Part shown: piece by piece, positions 60,119 to 64,000 of the stretch | Position numbering within the stretch: the first letter of the stretch is position 1 | Layout: each line of letters opens with the position of its first letter | Assembly (NCBI GenBank): GCA_003574885.1 | Contig: PJFC01000001.1 | Span: forward strand, 806,001 to 870,000 | DNA length: 64,000 nt | Origin: Geobacter sp. | Lineage (GTDB): Bacteria > Desulfobacterota > Desulfuromonadia > Geobacterales > Geobacteraceae | Reading direction: 5' to 3' | Position numbers and translations under genes: made by a program | Notes under the pieces: model-generated | Databases searched by the model: none | Seen by the model: only the letters and a program-made list of their open reading frames with translations | What the model was told of the DNA's origin: nothing

Positions 60119-60642
60119 TGGGTGGGCTTGTCAAACTGGCGTGGCTGTTTTTTAAGATTGGCATGATCTTTTTCGGCGGCGGATATGTACTGATCCCGCT
60201 TCTCCACCGCATCATGGTCGATCAGTTGCACTGGCTTACCCTCAAGGAATTCCTCGACGGTGTCGCACTTTCCCAGCTCACTCCCGGCCCCCTTGCCATA
60301 CTCGCAACCTTTACCGGTTTCAAGGTGGCAGGGCTTCTCGGCGCACTCGTCGGGACGGTTTTCATATTCCTTCCCTGCACGGTCCTCATGCTTGCCATCT
60401 CCAGTCGCTACGAGAAGATGCGCGACATGGAGCTGATCCGGAACACGCTGGACGGGCTGCTGCCGGCGGTGGTAGGGCTGGTGGCAGCGGCGGCCTGGAA
60501 CCTTGGGAAAACCTCCCTCGTCAGCGGCCGGGATTTCTTCCTCCTCGCGGCCGGCCTGCTCATTCTCCAGTTTACCAAGGTAAGCCCCATGTTCGTCATC
60601 CTCGGGGCGGCGGTCGTGGGGCTCGTCTTTCACTTCAGCTAA
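60118..60642 (+). CDS. Chromate transporter, second half (short ChrA)
   Basis: This 174-residue membrane protein is the homologous partner of the preceding gene, with F-F-G-G-G-Y-V-L-I-P-L-L, W-L-T-L-K-E-F-L-D-G-V-A-L-S-Q-L-T-P-G-P and the following A-T-F-T-G-F motif. The two proteins probably make a heterodimer with antiparallel topology. The one-base overlap implies coupled translation. The gene is convergent with the patatin gene. Confidence 0.9.
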   Translation: MGGLVKLAWLFFKIGMIFFGGGYVLIPLLHRIMVDQLHWLTLKEFLDGVALSQLTPGPLAILATFTGFKVAGLLGALVGTVFIFLPCTVLMLAISSRYEKMRDMELIRNTLDGLLPAVVGLVAAAAWNLGKTSLVSGRDFFLLAAGLLILQFTKVSPMFVILGAAVVGLVFHFS

Positions 60643-60669
60643 AACTATCCCGCCTCACAGCTTCTGGTG

Positions 60670-61557
60670 TCACGGCAACCTTCCTTCCTGCCTCAGCTTG
60701 GCAAGGATGCCGCTGATGGCCGGCATTGCCGCCATAGCCGCCCTTTCTCCCTCCATGATTGCCTCGTTGCGGCGGCTGAAATCCGCCGAACCGACGAACC
60801 CCACGCTGGGTTTGATGACCACATCGGCCTGGGTGATGGGGATGCGGGAGATTTTGTTGTACATGATCTCGACGGATTTCATGATGGTTTCCATGATGCC
60901 GGTCGGGATGGTGGAGTCGATGTCGGAGGTAACATCCACGGCGATCACCACGTCGGCGCCGTACTGCCTGGCCACATCAACCGCCAGCGGGTTGACGACG
61001 CCGCCATCGACGTAGCTTGTCCCGGAGAACCTGGCCGGCTGGAAGACGCCGGGAACGGAACAGCTGGCCTGTACTGCCATCCCGGTGTTGCCGTTGTTGA
61101 ACACGATCTGCCCACCAGTCTTGATATTGGTGGCGACGGCGTGAAAGGGGATCTTCAGTTTTTCAAGAGGCGTGCCGTTCACTTTGGCGTTAATGAAGTT
61201 TCGCAGCCGGTCCCCCTTGAGGAAGCCGTTGTCAGGTATGATCAGCTCGGCGACATCGCTCTTTTCCAGCGACAGGGCAATCCTCTGCAAGGCGTAAGCG
61301 TCATATCCATAGGCGTACAGGCTTCCCACAAAACTCCCCGCGCTGGTGCCGACGATCATGTGGATCGGGACCTTCTGTGCTTCGAGAACCTTCAGAACTC
61401 CAACGTGGGCAAAACCCTTTGCAGCACCAGCTCCCAGCACCACCGCAATTTTCGACGGTCTGGCCGGCGGGACATGGGTCGTCGCTGTCGCACAGGCGGA
61501 GATGACCATGCTGAAGCCCATGATGAGCAACAGTTTAAGCGTGCTTGTCTTTGCCAT
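60670..61557 (-). CDS. Patatin-like phospholipase lipoprotein
   Basis: This 295-residue lipoprotein (lipobox I-S-A-C) has the patatin/RssA-type fold: an oxyanion-hole segment L-G-A-G-A-A-K-G-F-A-H, the nucleophile elbow GTSAG and the Asp motif D-G-G-V-V-N-P. That gives a Ser-Asp dyad for ester hydrolysis. It is probably membrane-bound in the envelope and acts on lipid acyl esters. The start at 61557 has a GAGAGG site; the frame is open 10 codons upstream. Confidence 0.92.
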   Translation of the reverse strand: MAKTSTLKLLLIMGFSMVISACATATTHVPPARPSKIAVVLGAGAAKGFAHVGVLKVLEAQKVPIHMIVGTSAGSFVGSLYAYGYDAYALQRIALSLEKSDVAELIIPDNGFLKGDRLRNFINAKVNGTPLEKLKIPFHAVATNIKTGGQIVFNNGNTGMAVQASCSVPGVFQPARFSGTSYVDGGVVNPLAVDVARQYGADVVIAVDVTSDIDSTIPTGIMETIMKSVEIMYNKISRIPITQADVVIKPSVGFVGSADFSRRNEAIMEGERAAMAAMPAISGILAKLRQEGRLP

Positions 61558-61631
61558 GATTGCCTCTCTTTGGGGGATCAGCCTCATCGGGCCTTTCTCC
61601 AGAATAATTGTTGAGATGGGATGGGGTGGTG

Positions 61632-62297
61632 TCAGAGCTGTATGCGCTTCCCGTTGAAGAACTCACCAACCCGTTCCGGGCATTCCCTGAACGCCTGGAC
61701 AGCGGTGTGGAGCTCCATGCTGCGGGAGTCAAGCCCCTGCCGGTCAAGGGCTGCTGCAACCTGAATGAACGCTTCGTCGTAGAGGGACTTTTGCGTCAGG
61801 TTGAGCATGACCGGTTCTTCGTTATCCAGACAGGTTATTTCGAGGGATTTCCGGCACTGGTCAGGGTCGGTTGCGCCGATGCTGCGGCACATGATGGGGC
61901 GTATGGGGTGGATAAGGCACCAGCCGCGGTGGTCGAGAAAAGCGCAGGGGATACGGAGGCGAATTCGCTCTTCGTTGTCCACCCCGTAGAGATATCTGGC
62001 GTACTTCTCTATCTTTGTCATCAGGGGGACAAAGGCCGGCTGATCCTCCACTCCACTGAGAAAGGCGGCGATGGTGATAGCTTCGGGGAGGAGAACCGCC
62101 ACGTTGAGGTTGCAGCAGGCGGAGCAACCGGCGTGGCAGGCGATGAGCGCCGCCTGCTTCCGGCTGCTCCCGTTGTCGAGTGCCTGTTCGGTGAGATGGA
62201 CAGCAGTGTCGAGCATGGTACGCAAACCGGCGGCATCCCCGGCAGCCTCAAGTGCCTGCTCTACCGCTCCTGAAAATGCCGCGTAATTGATATTCAT
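61632..62297 (-). CDS. YkgJ-family cysteine-cluster protein
   Basis: This 221-residue protein has the CHAGCSACC cluster (about 54-62) and later cysteines (I-P-C-A-F-L, W-C-L-I-H, M-C-R-S, Q-C-R-K), the layout of the CxxCxxCC/YkgJ zinc- or iron-binding family. No signal peptide is visible. It lies 74 bp upstream of the patatin gene on the same strand, possibly in one transcript. The ribosome site is weak. The family function is unclear. Confidence 0.85.
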   Translation of the reverse strand: MNINYAAFSGAVEQALEAAGDAAGLRTMLDTAVHLTEQALDNGSSRKQAALIACHAGCSACCNLNVAVLLPEAITIAAFLSGVEDQPAFVPLMTKIEKYARYLYGVDNEERIRLRIPCAFLDHRGWCLIHPIRPIMCRSIGATDPDQCRKSLEITCLDNEEPVMLNLTQKSLYDEAFIQVAAALDRQGLDSRSMELHTAVQAFRECPERVGEFFNGKRIQL

Positions 62298-62426
62298 AAT
62301 GGCGAACCTGGTTATCTACTTTGCTCAAGTTAATCCCCCCTCCCCTGGTGGGTGGGGGTGAGGGGGAGGGGATATCTTAGAAATGAAGCACCTTGCTGGA
62401 GAGTAGTAGATAACCAGAATGGCGAA

Positions 62427-63131
62427 TTACCGCTTGAGGCGCATCGACACGTAGTAGGCAATAGTCTCCGCTATGGTGTTTGCCGGGTTCTTGGCGTTGT
62501 TGAAGACAAGGTGGTAGAGGGTCGGGTCCGCTACGTCCCGGTTGAGGAAATCCTTGATGAACTCTTCTCTTTGCCGTTGTTTTTTCTTGATGAGCTTTTC
62601 CGCTTCGTCTTCGTCGATGCCGAGTCGCTTTGTGATCGACTTCAGCTTGAATTCCTGGGGTGCGATCATGCGGAAGTGGTAACAGTGGGGTTTGTCCTGG
62701 GTGAGGATCGAGGCGCCACGGCCGATGATGATGACGTTCCCCTTCTCGCTCAGGGCAACGATCTGCTTGCAGAGAAGCCGGTAGTAGTCCTTGTCGCTTT
62801 TCCAGCGGGATGAGAAGGTGGAGACCATGTCGTCAATGAAGCGGTTTTTTTCACCCAGGTTGTGCAGGAGTTCTTCCGAGAGGTTGTGGTGTTTTGCCAC
62901 TTCTTCCAGCAGGGCTTTGTCCATGATAGTCCAGCTGTCACCGGTCTGTTTCTCGATGAGTTCCTGGAGTTTCTCGGTCATGGGGAAGCCTTCGCAGCCG
63001 AACTCGCGGGAGATGGTGATGGTCGGCCGGATCTTGTCCCCAAGCCAGGGCCCCTTCAAATTTCTGCGGCTGACCTCCAGCAGGCTTGCCAGACGTTTCT
63101 CGATGGATGGAACAAGCAGTTTTTCGGACAT
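62427..63131 (-). CDS. Cytidylate-kinase-like nucleotide kinase family protein
   Basis: This 234-residue P-loop-like protein opens its fold with I-T-I-S-R-E-F-G-C-E-G-F, then L-I-E-K-Q, and a central I-I-I-G-R-G-A-S-I-L, R-M-I-A-P and the C-terminal D-P-T-L-Y-H-L-V-F-N, matching the cytidylate-kinase-like family (AAA_33/PF13189 type). The usual GSGG part of the P-loop is GCEG here, so a catalytic role is not certain. A GGAGG site precedes the ATG. It is monocistronic. Confidence 0.85.
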   Translation of the reverse strand: MSEKLLVPSIEKRLASLLEVSRRNLKGPWLGDKIRPTITISREFGCEGFPMTEKLQELIEKQTGDSWTIMDKALLEEVAKHHNLSEELLHNLGEKNRFIDDMVSTFSSRWKSDKDYYRLLCKQIVALSEKGNVIIIGRGASILTQDKPHCYHFRMIAPQEFKLKSITKRLGIDEDEAEKLIKKKQRQREEFIKDFLNRDVADPTLYHLVFNNAKNPANTIAETIAYYVSMRLKR

Positions 63132-63284
63132 TGTCAGCCTCCTTTGACGTCGACGCGGAATTGCCGCGTGTTGCCGGCAGCGACGAACTCTTATTACTAA
63201 GTAGGCCGCGGTTTGGGCGGTTAGTCAAGGGAGGAATGAAAAAATTGTGATCATGTCAGGCCGATTTGCATGCCCGGCTGCATG

Positions 63285-63560
63285 TCAATCAGCCGATACG
63301 ACCATGACCATTCCGAGCGCGCCGATGGAAACCAAGTGCGGTTGTCCGACTTTAGCGACGGTGACGGAACAGATCAGGTAGTTCCGGTAACGGAGGAAGC
63401 CGAGTTCGTTTCTCAGAGCGCCGACGGCGGCAGAGATGATGCCGCTTTCTTCCCGGGCCTGTTTGGCGATCTTTTCCTTGTGACGGTCGAAGCTCGGGTT
63501 GGTAACGGCGAGAAGAGCCAGCGCGGCAAGAAGTATCAAGGGTGTGCGGTAACGTTTCAT
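63285..63560 (-). CDS. Small membrane-anchored protein (DUF4359-like)
   Basis: This 91-residue protein has an N-terminal hydrophobic segment (about 6-20, P-L-I-L-L-A-A-L-A-L-L-A-V) followed by T-N-P-S and a charged helix; the C-terminal half has paired strands (Y-L-I-C-S-V-T-V, L-V-S-I-G-A-L-G-M-V-M-V-V). This resembles DUF4359. The ATG at 63560 has a CGGAG site; an ATG at 63575 would overlap the upstream gene's stop as ATGA, so the extra five codons may be used. It probably forms an operon with the isochorismatase-family gene. Confidence 0.65.
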   Translation of the reverse strand: MKRYRTPLILLAALALLAVTNPSFDRHKEKIAKQAREESGIISAAVGALRNELGFLRYRNYLICSVTVAKVGQPHLVSIGALGMVMVVSAD

Positions 63561-63571
63561 GTAAGCTCCGA

Positions 63572-64000
63572 TCATGTTGTCCAGCCGATGGCCTGTAGCC
63601 AGTCAGCGGTGGTTAATACTTTGCTGAAGCGCATCTGCTGGGTCACCAGGATTGCACGGTGGAGTTCCTCTGCCGTCACCGCTCCGGCGGCGTTGCTGAT
63701 GGCGAGGGTGCCGGTGGCATCGGACAGGAACTCCACGCCGAAACCGAGGTGGTACGCCTGGCGGGCGGTGGTGTCGCAGCACATCTGAGTCATGTAGCCA
63801 GCTATGGCCAAAGTGTCGATTCGCCGCTTGCGCAGCCATGTCTCCAGGGATGTGCCGGTAAAGCTTCCCGGCAACTCCTTGCCGATGAGGAGATCGTGGT
63901 GGCGCTCCGAAACGTCGGGATGGAGTTCCCATGCGGGAGTTCCCTTCCTGAATACCATCGCATCGGTCTGGGGAGAGGCATGCTGGATCACTACTACCGG
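63572..64000 (-). CDS. Isochorismatase-family hydrolase, 5' end cut by the window
   Basis: At least 142 residues of a cysteine hydrolase. The visible part begins P-V-V-V-I-Q-H and continues to the catalytic cysteine in [15 protein letters not shown], with the following Y-H-L-G-F-G-V strand and D-A-T-G-T-L. This is the family of isochorismatases and nicotinamidases; the substrate cannot be told. The frame stays open to the window edge without a convincing start, and the aspartate of the triad would be upstream. Confidence 0.88.
   Translation of the reverse strand, partial: PVVVIQHASPQTDAMVFRKGTPAWELHPDVSERHHDLLIGKELPGSFTGTSLETWLRKRRIDTLAIAGYMTQMCCDTTARQAYHLGFGVEFLSDATGTLAISNAAGAVTAEELHRAILVTQQMRFSKVLTTADWLQAIGWTT

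Overview
The window looks like a chromosomal segment of a Geobacter-type organism (Desulfuromonadales, Deltaproteobacteria in the older scheme). The evidence is a 12-haem c-type cytochrome, an acetyl-CoA hydrolase/CoA-transferase of the kind used for acetate activation, an Aquifex-type aconitase beside 2-oxoglutarate and pyruvate dehydrogenase operons, a PilZ response regulator, a GGDEF protein and a sigma-54 promoter. GC content is high and genes are densely packed. No rRNA, tRNA, CRISPR array, transposase or prophage gene was seen. Identification rests on reading protein sequence by eye, with no database search.

Layout. 1-235: 3' end of a XerC-type recombinase. 248-6989: a seven-gene minus-strand operon behind a near-consensus sigma-54 promoter. 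It encodes five paralogous secreted proteins of about 170 residues, one PapD/DUF916-like periplasmic protein, and a large outer-membrane barrel protein with SdrD-like and OmpA domains. This is the most novel-looking system here. 7.3-19.4 kb: YaiI/UPF0178 protein, LTA-synthase-like sulfatase, lipid kinase, EmrAB-type efflux pair, a lipoprotein, two small unknowns, an ABC-F ATPase, a DUF2269-like membrane protein and a LamG-like secreted protein. 19.6-21.1 kb: a B12-binding radical SAM enzyme resembling the hopanoid methylase HpnR. 21.2-22.9 kb: CoA-transferase with a clear promoter. 23.1-29.1 kb: an Mla-type lipid ABC transporter (permease, ATPase, MCE protein) followed by an active/inactive M16 peptidase pair. 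29.2-36.1 kb: Lon, a second ABC-F ATPase and RNase E/G.

36.2-51.4 kb is the central-metabolism block on the plus strand: crcB and a DUF190 gene, then sucA, sucB, a secreted Sel1-repeat protein and lpdA, then aconitase, a diguanylate cyclase overlapping its upstream neighbour, pdhA, pdhB, pdhC and lipB. The two 2-oxoacid dehydrogenases plausibly share the single E3 (lpdA), and LipB supplies lipoyl groups to both E2 subunits. Gaps in this block carry a family of short hairpin-forming repeats.

51.4-64 kb: LonC-like AAA+ protease, response regulator-PilZ protein, BioD/DRTGG protein, small mono-haem lipoprotein cytochrome, glycosyltransferase, AcpH-like protein, 12-haem cytochrome divergent from a split chromate-transporter pair, patatin-like lipoprotein, cysteine-cluster protein, cytidylate-kinase-like protein, a small membrane protein and a truncated isochorismatase-family gene. 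Promoters, terminators and palindromes named below were found by eye.
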